Origin: Buttiauxella agrestis ATCC 33320
GTDB lineage: Bacteria; Pseudomonadota; Gammaproteobacteria; Enterobacterales; Enterobacteriaceae
Direction: 5' to 3'
Length of the DNA stretch: 64,000 bases
Assembly: GCF_000735355.1 (NCBI RefSeq)
Contig: NZ_JMPI01000006.1
Coordinates: 81,069 to 145,068 of the forward strand
Below the pieces are notes generated by a model. The model made no database searches, was not told the origin of the DNA, and saw nothing but the letters and a program-made list of their open reading frames with translations. This document shows, piece by piece, positions 46,338 through 55,421 of this stretch. Each line of letters begins with the position of its first letter. The stretch's first letter is position 1. Both the position numbers and the translations under genes were made by a program.

Positions 46338-46446
46338 AGCGAATACAGACGTCAGACTTAGCGTATAACAATGACCCGTCACTCTTATTTACCCGCCTGG
46401 TGGCAAGCACTACCATTTCAATCATTAACTATACGGCGGAGATGTT

Positions 46447-47049
46447 ATGTTTATATTTAACCAATATAGAATGAAAGTGTTGAGTGAAGTTTCTCGCCTT
46501 CATTATAAAAAGCATGCTTTGGTCATGGCGATATTACTGCTTATTTGTGGTGCCTGCTGCTTACTCTTTCCCTTTATGGCTGGCATGTATCTCGCTTATA
46601 TAACCGGCATGATGTTTATGATTTGCGGATTTTATACTCTTTATTGCCTGCTGGTGTTCCGCACCCAGCACTGGAAATCGAAATTGATTAGCGCTGTCTT
46701 CGCGATAGCCTGGCTATTGCTGGGCTACAGCTTCATCGCTAACCCGCTGGTAGGCATCAACTCTTTGTCGATTGTTTTCTGCTGTTTGTTCATTATCGGC
46801 GGGGTTTCTCGCATCGTATCCGGCTTTACTATGCGTGGCCGGGCAGGCGCAATCTGGAACGTACTCATCGGTGTCTTCGACCTGTTGATTGCCGCCATCT
46901 GGCTTGGCCTCAACCCGAGTCAATCTTATTTATTCACCACCGCCTTTATTGGCCTGGAGATGATTTTTAGCGCTGGAGGCTTTATTTCTCTGCGTAAGAA
47001 ACTCTCTCTCGCTCAGCCCAAAAAATTGGCGATGAAAGATTCGCAATAA
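46447..47049 (+). CDS. hdeD: HdeD-family acid-resistance membrane protein
   Basis: 200 residues (E. coli 190). About six membrane segments, with HdeD-like KKHALVMAILLLICGACCLL, LLGYSFIANPLVGI and GVFDLLIAAIWLGLNP-S. Ribosome site GGCGGAG before ATG 46447. In E. coli HdeD belongs to the acid fitness island and supports survival at high cell density in acid. gadB follows 36 bases later, so they likely form one transcript. Confidence 0.88.
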   Translation: MFIFNQYRMKVLSEVSRLHYKKHALVMAILLLICGACCLLFPFMAGMYLAYITGMMFMICGFYTLYCLLVFRTQHWKSKLISAVFAIAWLLLGYSFIANPLVGINSLSIVFCCLFIIGGVSRIVSGFTMRGRAGAIWNVLIGVFDLLIAAIWLGLNPSQSYLFTTAFIGLEMIFSAGGFISLRKKLSLAQPKKLAMKDSQ

Positions 47050-47085
47050 TTAATGAAATTATTTAATTTATATTAAGGAATAATT

Positions 47086-48483
47086 ATGACTATGCTCAAT
47101 AAGCCCGTCGAAAATGATAATGACGACGTTTATGCTTCCGTAGAATTGTCCACTTCATTGCCAAAAACCGCATTTCCGGTGCAGGAAAGTAACCCGCGTA
47201 ATGTTTTTCACGCCATCCACGATGAATTGATGCTCGATGGTAACTCCCGTCAAAACCTGGCCACTTTTTGCCAGACCTGGGTGGATGACGAAATTCGTCA
47301 GTTGATGGATTTGTCCATCGACAAAAATATGATTGATAAAGACGAGTATCCGCAAACCGCTGAAATTGAACAGCGCTGCGTGAACATGCTGGCCGACTTG
47401 TGGCACTCCCCCGCGGCTACCGACACCCTGGGTTGCTCCACAATTGGTTCTTCCGAAGCGGCGATGCTGGGCGGCCTGGCGCTGAAATGGCATTGGCGTA
47501 AACGTCGTGAACTGGAAGGTAAATCAACCGACAAGCCAAATATGGTGTGTGGTCCGGTGCAGATTTGCTGGCACAAATTCGCCCGCTATTTTGACGTTGA
47601 GCTGCGCGAAGTGCCGCTGGACGGCGATCGCCTGATGATGACTGCGGAAGAAGCGCTGAAATACATTGATGAAAACACCATCGGCGTGGTGCCGACTCTG
47701 GGGATTACCTTCACCTGCCAGTACGAGCCGGTGAAAGAGATTCATGATGCGTTGGATGATTTGTTTGAGCGCACCGGGCTGGATATTCCAATGCACGTTG
47801 ATGCGGCGAGTGGTGGTTTCCTTGCTCCATTCTGCGCACCAGAAATCGACTGGGATTTCCGTCTGCCACGCGTGAAATCTATCAACGCATCCGGCCACAA
47901 ATTCGGCCTGGCCCCGCTGGGTGCGGGTTGGGTGGTATGGCGTGAAAAACAGGATCTGCCAGAGGAACTTATCTTCAACGTGAATTACCTCGGCGGCAAT
48001 ATGCCGACCTTTGCGCTGAACTTCTCGCGTCCGGGTGGGCAAATTGTCGCGCAGTATTACAACTTTCTGCGTCTTGGTTGTGAAGGCTACCGCAAAATTC
48101 ATATGGCTTGTTACAACACCGCGCAGTACCTGGCCCGCGAAATTGCCGCGATTGGGCCGTTTGAAATCATTTTTGATGGCAGCCACAAAAAGGGGATTCC
48201 GGCACTGACCTGGGCGCTGAAACCGGAACATCAGCATTGCGGTTATACCCTTTACGATCTTGCCGATCGCTTGCGCAGCCGTGGCTGGCAGGTGCCTGCT
48301 TATTCTATGCCGACCCATCGCGAAGACTTAGTGGTGCAGCGCATCCTGGTTCGCCACGGCATGAGCACTGACCTGGCTGAATTGCTGATTGCTGACCTGA
48401 AACGCACCCTCGACGCGCTGGAAAAAAATCCCGTCACCCATTCGTTGACCGCTGAAGAAGCGGGTGGTTTTAACCACGCATGA
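47086..48483 (+). CDS. gadB: Glutamate decarboxylase (GadA/B type)
   Basis: 465 residues (E. coli 466), but clearly more divergent than the neighbouring core genes. PLP lysine in [15 protein letters not shown], pyridine-binding Asp in [33 protein letters not shown], and the second-subunit loop IDKDEYPQ. It ends FNHA; E. coli ends FKHT, whose His closes the active site at neutral pH, so pH gating is probably kept. It consumes a cytoplasmic proton turning glutamate to GABA. AAGGAATAATT precedes ATG 47086. Since E. coli has two near-identical copies, A or B cannot be told apart; gadB is used because gadC follows. Confidence 0.95.
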   Translation: MTMLNKPVENDNDDVYASVELSTSLPKTAFPVQESNPRNVFHAIHDELMLDGNSRQNLATFCQTWVDDEIRQLMDLSIDKNMIDKDEYPQTAEIEQRCVNMLADLWHSPAATDTLGCSTIGSSEAAMLGGLALKWHWRKRRELEGKSTDKPNMVCGPVQICWHKFARYFDVELREVPLDGDRLMMTAEEALKYIDENTIGVVPTLGITFTCQYEPVKEIHDALDDLFERTGLDIPMHVDAASGGFLAPFCAPEIDWDFRLPRVKSINASGHKFGLAPLGAGWVVWREKQDLPEELIFNVNYLGGNMPTFALNFSRPGGQIVAQYYNFLRLGCEGYRKIHMACYNTAQYLAREIAAIGPFEIIFDGSHKKGIPALTWALKPEHQHCGYTLYDLADRLRSRGWQVPAYSMPTHREDLVVQRILVRHGMSTDLAELLIADLKRTLDALEKNPVTHSLTAEEAGGFNHA

Positions 48484-48488
48484 TTCAT

Positions 48489-48519
48489 GTCGGATGACGC
48501 TAACGCTTATCCGACCTAC
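48489..48519. repeat. Single REP element between gadB and gadC
   Basis: GTCGGATGACGCTAACGC-TTATCCGACCTAC, six bases after the gadB stop and 48 bases before the gadC start. It may lower gadC expression relative to gadB or protect gadB mRNA. Confidence 0.87.
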
Positions 48520-48567
48520 ACAAATCATCATCCGCGGGCCGCGCTGCCTGCGGATGCGGAGAGATTT

Positions 48568-50088
48568 ATGTCCACCACAACGACCAATCCCCCAGCCCGG
48601 CAACTCACTTTGCTCGGCTTTTTTGCTATTACCGCTTCGATGGTGATGGCGGTTTATGAATATCCGACTTTTGCGACCTCAGGCTTTAGCCTGATTTTCT
48701 TCCTGCTGATGGGCGGCCTGTTTTGGTTTATTCCCGTTGGCCTGTGCGCGGCTGAAATGGCAACGGTTGAAGGTTGGGAAGAGGGCGGTTTGTTCGCCTG
48801 GGTTTCCAATACGCTCGGGGAACGCTGGGGTTTTGCGGCTATTTCCTTTAGCTATTTGCAAATCGCTATCGGCTTTATTCCGATGCTTTATTTTGTGCTC
48901 GGCGCGCTTTCCTACATTCTTAACTGGCCTGCGCTGAATACCGACCCGCTGGTCAGAACCGTAGCGGCAGTGCTGATTTTGTGGGGGCTGGCGCTCACCC
49001 AATTTAAAGGCACGCGTTACACCGCCCGCATCGCAAAACTCGGTTTCTTCTTCGGGATTTTATTCCCGGCTGTCGTGCTGGTCGCGCTGGCTGTTGCCTG
49101 GTTGTATAACGGCCAGCCGCTGGCGATTGAGATGTCGGCGCACACGTTCTTCCCTGATTTTTCCCAGATTGGCACTTTAGTGGTGCTTGTGGCGTTCGTG
49201 CTCAGTTACATGGGCGTTGAAGCCTCGGCGACTCACGTCAATGAAATGACCAACCCGGCGCGCGATTACCCGCTGGCGATGATCTTACTGGTGATTGCCG
49301 CCATCGTGCTCAGTTCCGTGGGCGGGCTCTCAGTTGCGGCGGTGATCCCAGAACACGAAATTAATCTTTCTGCCGGTGTGATGCAGGCATTCAGCACGCT
49401 GATTGGTTATTACGGTCCTGGGTTTGAATGGGCGATTCGTGTGGTTGCCGCACTGTTAATGTTGGGCGTGCTGGCAGAAATCGCTTCGTGGATTGTCGGC
49501 CCATCGCGCGGCATGTTGGTGACGGCGCAAAAAGGGCTGCTGCCTGCGCGTTTTGCCAAAGTGAATAAAAATGGCGTGCCGGTCGCGCTGGTTATTTCCC
49601 AGTTAATCATTACGACTATTGCGTTGATTGTTCTCACTAATACTGGAGGGGGTAGCAATATGTCGTTCCTGATTGCCTTGTCACTCACCGTGGTGATTTA
49701 TCTGTGCAGTTACCTGATGTTGTTCCTGGGATACATTCAACTGGTGCGTAAACAACGCGATAAAAAACGCGCTTTCCAGATCCCTGGTGGCCAAAAAGTC
49801 AAACTGGTGGTGGCGTGTTCAGGCCTGGTGGTTTCGGTGTTGGCGTTTGTCGTTTCGTTTATTCCACCGAGTTCTTTGCCGGGCGCACATGCTCACGATG
49901 TTTACGGCGGCTTGCTGGTTGTCTGCTTTGTGCTGGTGTTTATCCTGCCGTTTAATGTTTATCTGTTCCGCGATAAAGCCAATAAAAAACATGCACCTGA
50001 GATGGTCCATGTGAAAGTCGATAACGCACCTGACGGGCACTTTGCGGTGCATCCGAAAGCGCGTCCTTCGCACCTGCCAAAACCTTAA
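48568..50088 (+). CDS. gadC: Glutamate/GABA antiporter GadC
   Basis: 506 residues from ATG 48568 (E. coli 511); the frame is open back to 48487 but that part is REP sequence. APC-superfamily, about 12 membrane segments, with [20 protein letters not shown] at TM1, [19 protein letters not shown] and [16 protein letters not shown] as in GadC. The soluble tail [20 protein letters not shown] matches the E. coli C-plug that blocks the channel above about pH 6.5. It exchanges external glutamate for GABA made by GadB, completing acid-resistance system 2. Confidence 0.95.
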   Translation: MSTTTTNPPARQLTLLGFFAITASMVMAVYEYPTFATSGFSLIFFLLMGGLFWFIPVGLCAAEMATVEGWEEGGLFAWVSNTLGERWGFAAISFSYLQIAIGFIPMLYFVLGALSYILNWPALNTDPLVRTVAAVLILWGLALTQFKGTRYTARIAKLGFFFGILFPAVVLVALAVAWLYNGQPLAIEMSAHTFFPDFSQIGTLVVLVAFVLSYMGVEASATHVNEMTNPARDYPLAMILLVIAAIVLSSVGGLSVAAVIPEHEINLSAGVMQAFSTLIGYYGPGFEWAIRVVAALLMLGVLAEIASWIVGPSRGMLVTAQKGLLPARFAKVNKNGVPVALVISQLIITTIALIVLTNTGGGSNMSFLIALSLTVVIYLCSYLMLFLGYIQLVRKQRDKKRAFQIPGGQKVKLVVACSGLVVSVLAFVVSFIPPSSLPGAHAHDVYGGLLVVCFVLVFILPFNVYLFRDKANKKHAPEMVHVKVDNAPDGHFAVHPKARPSHLPKP

Positions 50089-50098
50089 AACGGCTGTC

Positions 50099-50130
50099 GT
50101 GCCATCCACCGCGCAAAGTGTGGATGGCAC
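50099..50130 (+). terminator. Terminator of gadBC
   Basis: GTGCCATCCAC / GTGGATGGCAC, 11-bp perfect arms with a 10-base loop, followed by CCTCGCTATTTTTCTTT, 10 bases past gadC. Confidence 0.8.
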
Positions 50131-50205
50131 CCTCGCTATTTTTCTTTATTGAAGGATAATGGTCGATTCTGAAACGACAGTTTAATTTTGGTTAAGGGAA
50201 GAGGC

Positions 50206-51138
50206 GTGAGCAATAACGTTTCACGGTTTACTAATAAGAAAATCGCATGGATGGGGGCCGCTTTTTGTTGCCTGTTATGGGGTAGCGCTTACCCGGCAAT
50301 TAAAAACGGCTATGAAATATTTCAGATAGCGACGGATGACCTGGCGGGGAAAATTGTCTTTGCCGGTTATCGGTTTGTGATAGCAGGCCTGCTGTTGCTG
50401 GCGTTTGCGTCTCTGCAAGGCAAGTCTGTTGTGCGTTTATCACGCCAGCAGTTTTCGCAACTCGCGCTATTAGGCGTGACGCAAACCGCGATTCAATACA
50501 TCTTCTTTTATATTGGCCTCGCCTATACCACCGGTGTGAAAGGTTCAATTATGAACGCCACCGGCACCTTCTTTAGCGTGTTACTCGCGCACTTTATTTA
50601 TCAGAACGACAAGCTCAGCATCAATAAAGTGGTGGGCTGCGTACTCGGTTTTGCCGGTGTAATGGTGGTGAACTTCAACAGCCAGCTGATGGATTTTAGC
50701 TTTAGCCTGATGGGCGATGGTTTCGTGGTGCTGGCGGCGTTTATTCTTTCTGCCGCGTCGCTGTATGGTAAACGGATTTCGCAGACCATGGACGCCACCA
50801 TTATGACCGGCTGGCAACTGGCGATAGGCGGCCTGGTGCTGACCATTGGCGGGTATGCCAGCGGCGGCACACTGACGTTCCACGGCTGGGAGTCGGTGGC
50901 AATTCTTGGTTATTTAGCGCTGTTATCTTCCGTGGCGTTCGCGCTGTGGAGCCTGCTTTTGAAACACAATCGCGTGGGCATGATTGCGCCATTTAACTTC
51001 CTGATCCCGGTGTCGGGTGCAGTATTGTCGGCTATTTTCTTGCAAGAAAGCATTCTTGAATGGCGCTATGCGCTGGCGTTAGTGCTGGTGTGCTTCGGCA
51101 TCTGGCGTGTGAACGTGGTGAAGTCTCGCTTAAATTAG
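50206..51138 (+). CDS. EamA/DMT-superfamily transporter
   Basis: Start at GTG 50206, close behind GGGAAGAGG; a TTG at 50188 precedes it but overlaps that ribosome site. 310 residues with ten membrane segments in two EamA repeats; LLWGSAYPAIKNGYE opens the first, SLYGKRISQTMDA the second, and LIPVSGAVLSAIFLQESILEW is the conserved final pair. Inner-membrane exporter of small metabolites or drugs; substrate unknown. Transcribed alone after the gadBC terminator. Confidence 0.88.
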   Translation: MSNNVSRFTNKKIAWMGAAFCCLLWGSAYPAIKNGYEIFQIATDDLAGKIVFAGYRFVIAGLLLLAFASLQGKSVVRLSRQQFSQLALLGVTQTAIQYIFFYIGLAYTTGVKGSIMNATGTFFSVLLAHFIYQNDKLSINKVVGCVLGFAGVMVVNFNSQLMDFSFSLMGDGFVVLAAFILSAASLYGKRISQTMDATIMTGWQLAIGGLVLTIGGYASGGTLTFHGWESVAILGYLALLSSVAFALWSLLLKHNRVGMIAPFNFLIPVSGAVLSAIFLQESILEWRYALALVLVCFGIWRVNVVKSRLN

Positions 51139-51182
51139 ACCAGGCAAAATCAGTAAATACAGGCCATTATTTATGGGGCGTT

Positions 51183-51252
51183 GGTGGATGACGCTTCGCT
51201 TATCCACCCTACAACGGCTTGCGTAGGTCGGATAAGCGAAGCGTCATCCGAC
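51183..51252. repeat. REP pair upstream of yghX
   Basis: GGTGGATGACGCTTCGCTTATCCACCCTAC and GTAGGTCGGATAAGCGAAGC-GTCATCCGAC, inverted. It ends ~30 bases before the yghX start, so it is part of the 5' leader if transcription begins upstream. Confidence 0.88.
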
Positions 51253-51282
51253 ATCAAACTGACCAATATGACGGGCCTGCAA

Positions 51283-52170
51283 ATGACACGACTTACCGCG
51301 AAAGATTTCCCTCCTGAATTACTCGAATACTTCGATTTTTACGTTCATGGCAAAATCAGCAAACGTGAGTTTCTCGATATCGCGGGCAAGTTTGTTGTCG
51401 GCGGGCTTTCGGCGGTGGCGCTTGGCACCTTATTAACGCCGAATTACGCTTTCGCCACGCAGGTGGAATTTACCGATCCGGATATTGTGGCGGAATATAT
51501 CGAATACCCCAGCCCGCAGGGACATGGGCAGGTGCGGGCTTATCTGGTGCGCCCGGCAAAAGCGGCGGGCAAAGTGCCAGGCGTGGTGGTGGTGCATGAG
51601 AACCGTGGCCTGAATCCATACATTGAAGATGTGGCGCGACGCGTTGCCAAAGCCGGTTTTATTGCGCTGGCACCGGACGGTTTAAGCTCGGTGGGCGGTT
51701 ATCCGGGTAATGACGAAAAAGGCCGCGAGCTGCAATCGCAGGTCGATCCCACCAAATTGATGAATGATTTCTTCGCCGCTATCGAATTTTTGATGCACCA
51801 CGACGCGGTGACAGGCAAGGTCGGCATCACCGGTTTTTGTTACGGTGGCGGCGTGGCCAATGCTGCGGCGGTCGCTTACCCGGAACTCGCTGCTGCCGTG
51901 CCGTTCTATGGCCGTCAGCCGAAAACCGAAGATGTGCCACGCATCAAAGCGCCATTATTGCTGCATTTTGGCGAGCTGGATTCGCGCATCAACGAGGGCT
52001 GGCCCGCGTATGAAGCGGCGCTCAAAGCGAACAATAAAGTCTACGAAGGTTATATCTATCCCGGCGTGAATCACGGTTTTCATAACGATTCGACACCGCG
52101 TTATGACAAAGCCGCAGCGGAACTGGCGTGGAAGCGCACGATTGATTGGTTTAATAAATATCTGGCTTAG
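51283..52170 (+). CDS. yghX: YghX, dienelactone hydrolase-family protein
   Basis: 295 residues from ATG 51283 (MTRLTAKDFPPELLEYFDFY), matching the E. coli YghX start; ATG 51268 is an alternative. A twin-residue hydrophobic segment (~residues 37-58) ending in AFA looks like an internal membrane or export segment. Alpha/beta hydrolase core: VVVHENRGLNPYI, nucleophile Cys in GFCYGGG, Asp near FGELDSR, His in PGVNHGFHND. In several E. coli strains yghX is broken; here the frame is intact. Stop overlaps that of the convergent GGDEF gene by three bases. Confidence 0.92.
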   Translation: MTRLTAKDFPPELLEYFDFYVHGKISKREFLDIAGKFVVGGLSAVALGTLLTPNYAFATQVEFTDPDIVAEYIEYPSPQGHGQVRAYLVRPAKAAGKVPGVVVVHENRGLNPYIEDVARRVAKAGFIALAPDGLSSVGGYPGNDEKGRELQSQVDPTKLMNDFFAAIEFLMHHDAVTGKVGITGFCYGGGVANAAAVAYPELAAAVPFYGRQPKTEDVPRIKAPLLLHFGELDSRINEGWPAYEAALKANNKVYEGYIYPGVNHGFHNDSTPRYDKAAAELAWKRTIDWFNKYLA

Positions 52171-53132
52171 CTTTGAATGAGAATTCTGGCCCCCAGCGCC
52201 ACGCCATTTTTACCGGTGCGTTTAATCAGATACATTGATTCGTCGGCACGTATCACCGCATCGCTGAAATTGTCGCTGGCCCAGGATTCATTGACGCCAA
52301 TCGAAGCGCCGACTTTTGCCGCCCCGTTACCCAGCTCAAACGGAGTAATCGCGGCATCCAGGCAGCGCAGGGCGATACGCATAATTTCCTGATTATCCAG
52401 CGTCCACGGTAACAGCAGGATAAATTCATCGCCTCCGATGCGGCCAATGGTCACTTCTGCCGGGCAGGCATCACGCAGACGCTGGCTGAGTTGCAGCAGG
52501 ACTTCGTCGCCGCTGCGGTGTCCCAACGTATCATTCACGTTTTTGAAATCATCAAGATCGATAAACGCCACGGATAGCGAACCGAGATTTTTGAGCAAAT
52601 CGAACTGCGCATGCAGCGCATACCGGTTGGCCAGCCCGGTAAGCGGATCGTGATTAGCCAGCGTGGAAAGCTGCTGTTCGTACTGCTTTTCTTTGGTCAT
52701 ATCGATGTGGGTGCCGGTTACTTTCAGCGGTTTCCCATCATCACTCCACTCCGTCACACGACCCCGATCAAGCACCCAGGAAATGGTGCCATTTTTGGCC
52801 TGCATCCGGTGTAGCGCTTCGTAGAATGGCGTCTTGCCCTCGAGATGGTTATAAAACGCAGACAGCACCATTTCTTTATCTTCAGGATGAAGATGCTCCC
52901 GCCACACGTCAAAATGAGCGCTAAGTTCTTTGGGCTGATAACCCAGCATGGAACCCCATCGGCGGTTAAAAATAATTAACTTTCCGCTCGCGATATCGAG
53001 CTGCCATAAGCACAAACCCGTGCCGTCAAGAGCCGCACTCAGCTTGTTACGCGAGTCGTGCGCAATTCTCTTAAGACGGGCGTTGTGCCTCTTGAGGTTC
53101 TGGATCTGCTGCCTGAGGATTTCTTCTGACAT
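52167..53132 (-). CDS. PAS-GGDEF diguanylate cyclase
   Basis: 321 residues. A short coiled-coil N-terminus (~1-30), a PAS domain (~30-150; WQLDIASGKLIIFNRRWGSM, HLHPEDK, GRVTEWSDDGKPLKVTGTHI), then a GGDEF domain (~155-320) with DPLTGLANR, FIDLDDFKNVNDTLGH and the active RIGGDEFILLL. It should make c-di-GMP in the cytoplasm in answer to a PAS ligand. The RxxD inhibitory site expected five residues before GGDEF is absent, suggesting no product inhibition of the classical kind. No membrane segment. Confidence 0.93.
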   Translation of the reverse strand: MSEEILRQQIQNLKRHNARLKRIAHDSRNKLSAALDGTGLCLWQLDIASGKLIIFNRRWGSMLGYQPKELSAHFDVWREHLHPEDKEMVLSAFYNHLEGKTPFYEALHRMQAKNGTISWVLDRGRVTEWSDDGKPLKVTGTHIDMTKEKQYEQQLSTLANHDPLTGLANRYALHAQFDLLKNLGSLSVAFIDLDDFKNVNDTLGHRSGDEVLLQLSQRLRDACPAEVTIGRIGGDEFILLLPWTLDNQEIMRIALRCLDAAITPFELGNGAAKVGASIGVNESWASDNFSDAVIRADESMYLIKRTGKNGVALGARILIQS

Positions 53133-53210
53133 TGACCGTAGTTATGTTCAAATAATATCCATTCTTAACAGCTATTAATGTGTTGTAAATATGGCTGAGA
53201 AAAAATCGTT

Positions 53211-53600
53211 CTAATTTAAGTTAAGTTGCGATTCAGAGCCGCGTTTTTTGCGTTGCACGTAAAGACACGCAAACATGATGACCGCGACGACCACGGCCAG
53301 CGCGCCTTTCCAGCTATCGCTCGTCGCATCGCGGAACGTTTCTTGCAGGAAAAATAGCAGCGACATCAATGCCAGCGACGCGCCTGCAAGCTGTAACAGG
53401 CTGGTCGGGGCATTGAGTACCACAATGGATACCAGAAGAATAGCCACCGGCATCGCGGCAAAAATAATCGCGACGGTGCTGAGATTGATGAACTGGCCGC
53501 CATAAATCACCAGCGTAAGAGGCAGGCAAAACCAGAACAAAAACCCGCAAAACCGGAAAAGCCGATGCCCCGTCGGGAATAACACTTTCGCTTGATGCAT
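53211..53600 (-). CDS. Small four-helix membrane protein resembling an internal piece of an EamA transporter
   Basis: 129 residues with an excellent ribosome site (AAGGAGG, 7 bases before ATG 53600). Four hydrophobic segments: ~16-36, ~40-62, ~68-86 and ~96-115; ends QRKKRGSESQLNLN. The stretch IYGGQFINLSTVAIIFAAMP with SLLQLAGASLALMSLLFFL looks like TM3-5 of an EamA/DMT transporter, but the first two helices and the second half are missing. Either a real small protein made from part of a transporter or a stable remnant. It follows yiaV by 24 bases and is probably in its operon. Confidence 0.7.
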   Translation of the reverse strand: MHQAKVLFPTGHRLFRFCGFLFWFCLPLTLVIYGGQFINLSTVAIIFAAMPVAILLVSIVVLNAPTSLLQLAGASLALMSLLFFLQETFRDATSDSWKGALAVVVAVIMFACLYVQRKKRGSESQLNLN

Positions 53601-53624
53601 GGGAAGCCTCCTTCTGGCGTTAAC

Positions 53625-54764
53625 TCAATGATCGATATAGAGATAATGCATCCAGCTTGTCATGCGTAGCAGGATTTTGCGGATAATAGAAACGTGTTTG
53701 AAATAGTCTGAATAAATCGCCACCTGGCCCATCGTCCCGGCGGGTAAGTTCTTCATATCAGCCATATTATTCAACTCTATTTCTGCATAAATACCGTCGA
53801 GTTTCGGGTCGAGACTTAAGCCTTGTAGATGGCCTTGCGCCTGGTAGCTGCTGCTGGCGACTACCGGCAGAATTTGCTTCACTTTCCCTTTAACCACGCT
53901 GCCTGGCAGGCCGTTAAACACCACTTCCGCTTCATCACCGGCGGTTAAACGCAGGGCTGAGTTTTGGCGGAAGACGGCAAACACGCTGTTTTTCTGCTCC
54001 GGAACGAACACCATCACCGGGCGCAGCGGGAGCGGGCGCACGAACATGCCAGGCTTCAGAAGAAGCTGCGTGGCGTAGCCATCGCTCGGCGCGTAAACGA
54101 CGGTTCTCGCCAGGAAATATTCCGCTTCTTTGAGTTTAGATTTAATCCGGTACACTGCCGCGTTTTCGCCGTTGATCATGGCATTTAACTGGGCCGCGGT
54201 TTCATCCCGTTTCGAGAGAACCGAGCGCCACTGGGCCTGTGCGGCGAGGTAATTTTGTTGCGCACGAACCACTTCCTGGTCGGTAAACGGGCTTTTCATT
54301 TTGTCTTTGCTACCGTTCTGGTAGCGATTGGCATCTTTCAATGCTAAATCGCGAACGGCTTTTGCCTGGGCAATATCCGCATTTTCGGAAGCCAGGCGTG
54401 CTTTAAGCATTTCCACGTTTTGCCGGGCGGTTTCTATCTCACCTTTCAGGGCTTCGAATTTTGCCTCGTAGGCCGTCGGGTCGATACGGAACAGGAAATC
54501 GCCTTTTTTCAGTTTCTGATTTGCGTGTGGGGTGACTTCAACCACCACGCCTTCCACTTCAGGAATGATAGGCAGCGTCACCGTGACCATCTGCGCTCGC
54601 TCAGAATACGGATGGTTATAATTCATTAATAACAGTAGCGAACCAATCAGAACAATACCGCCCAAGACTGCGGTAGGAACCGTCCATTTATTTAACGGGA
54701 TTTTGAAAAATTTAAATATACCGAAACAGATCGCGGTATAAGTCAGAATAAGTAATAAGTCCAC
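53625..54764 (-). CDS. yiaV: YiaV-like HlyD/EmrA-family membrane-fusion protein
   Basis: 379 residues (E. coli YiaV 378). Two N-terminal hydrophobic segments (~3-20 and ~30-50), then an HlyD fold: biotinyl-lipoyl half VTLPIIPEVEGVVVEVTPHA, a long alpha-hairpin (~105-215), second lipoyl half YAPSDGYATQLLLKPGMFV and beta-barrel. Periplasmic adaptor of an export system; no outer-membrane or dedicated pump gene lies beside it. Follows yiaW by 16 bases. Confidence 0.9.
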   Translation of the reverse strand: MDLLLILTYTAICFGIFKFFKIPLNKWTVPTAVLGGIVLIGSLLLLMNYNHPYSERAQMVTVTLPIIPEVEGVVVEVTPHANQKLKKGDFLFRIDPTAYEAKFEALKGEIETARQNVEMLKARLASENADIAQAKAVRDLALKDANRYQNGSKDKMKSPFTDQEVVRAQQNYLAAQAQWRSVLSKRDETAAQLNAMINGENAAVYRIKSKLKEAEYFLARTVVYAPSDGYATQLLLKPGMFVRPLPLRPVMVFVPEQKNSVFAVFRQNSALRLTAGDEAEVVFNGLPGSVVKGKVKQILPVVASSSYQAQGHLQGLSLDPKLDGIYAEIELNNMADMKNLPAGTMGQVAIYSDYFKHVSIIRKILLRMTSWMHYLYIDH

Positions 54765-54780
54765 AGTAAATCCTGATCGG

Positions 54781-55110
54781 TTATTCGGCCGTTGATGGCT
54801 TTGTTTGCGTTTTTTGATGCTGGGCTTCGAGTTGCGCTATTCTTTCTCGCAATGCATCCATTTCGTTATTTTTAACCGTGAATCCCCAGCCCCGGTCTTC
54901 GCGATATAACATTGCCCAGATCCACAAAAATGGCCACAAAACATGGAGAGTGAATAAACTTACCCAACCCGCAGCATGAATAGCATCCTGATGAGGATGA
55001 TTTCGATGCACGGCTATTTCATAGGGAATATCGTGTACCACAATCACGCCATAAAATAGCGTCAACCCAACAAAGATAAGTGCCACTAAGGCAACATAAT
55101 CGAGAAACAT
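54781..55110 (-). CDS. yiaW: YiaW-like DUF3302 inner-membrane protein
   Basis: 109 residues. Two membrane segments (~5-25 and ~48-68), HDIPYEIAVHRNHPHQDAIH between them, and a C-terminal coiled coil (NNEMDALRERIAQLEAQHQK). Typical DUF3302 size; in E. coli yiaW and yiaV are adjacent, as here. Role unknown, presumably working with the YiaV adaptor. Confidence 0.9.
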   Translation of the reverse strand: MFLDYVALVALIFVGLTLFYGVIVVHDIPYEIAVHRNHPHQDAIHAAGWVSLFTLHVLWPFLWIWAMLYREDRGWGFTVKNNEMDALRERIAQLEAQHQKTQTKPSTAE

Positions 55111-55421
55111 ACCTGGAATCCCATGAAGAAATTTCAGCAGACACTAATGAGAAGACGTGAATGGCACCACTTTTATTTTGTTTAAAAATAAATAATGAGT
55201 CATTTTTCAATTGCACAAAGCGCCAATATTGTGCAATAGGAAGAACGGATAATTACACTTCTTTTCACCGCTGAAACAGTTGTGGGAAAATTGCTACAAC
55301 TTGTTTAGGTTTTATTATGGACAGTTGAATCTATAAGTGAAACACCGCATGGTATGGCTCCCTGCCATATCGTTGGCATGGTATATACTTCAAGGAAAGA
55401 TTAGGCATCTTAGGATTAAAA
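55111..55421. other. Divergent promoter region between yiaW and the regulator gene
   Basis: No gene seen. It must hold promoters for yiaW (leftward) and the winged-helix regulator (rightward). TATACT at 55382-55387, preceded by TGGTA, is a plausible -10 for the regulator. CATGGTAT occurs twice (55347 and 55377). Confidence 0.35.

Noticed and set aside
48487..48567. Upstream extension of gadC
   Set aside because: Begins in the REP hairpin; the family N-terminus fits ATG 48568.
51181..51282. Upstream extension of yghX
   Set aside because: Encoded by the REP pair; E. coli YghX begins at the position of ATG 51283.
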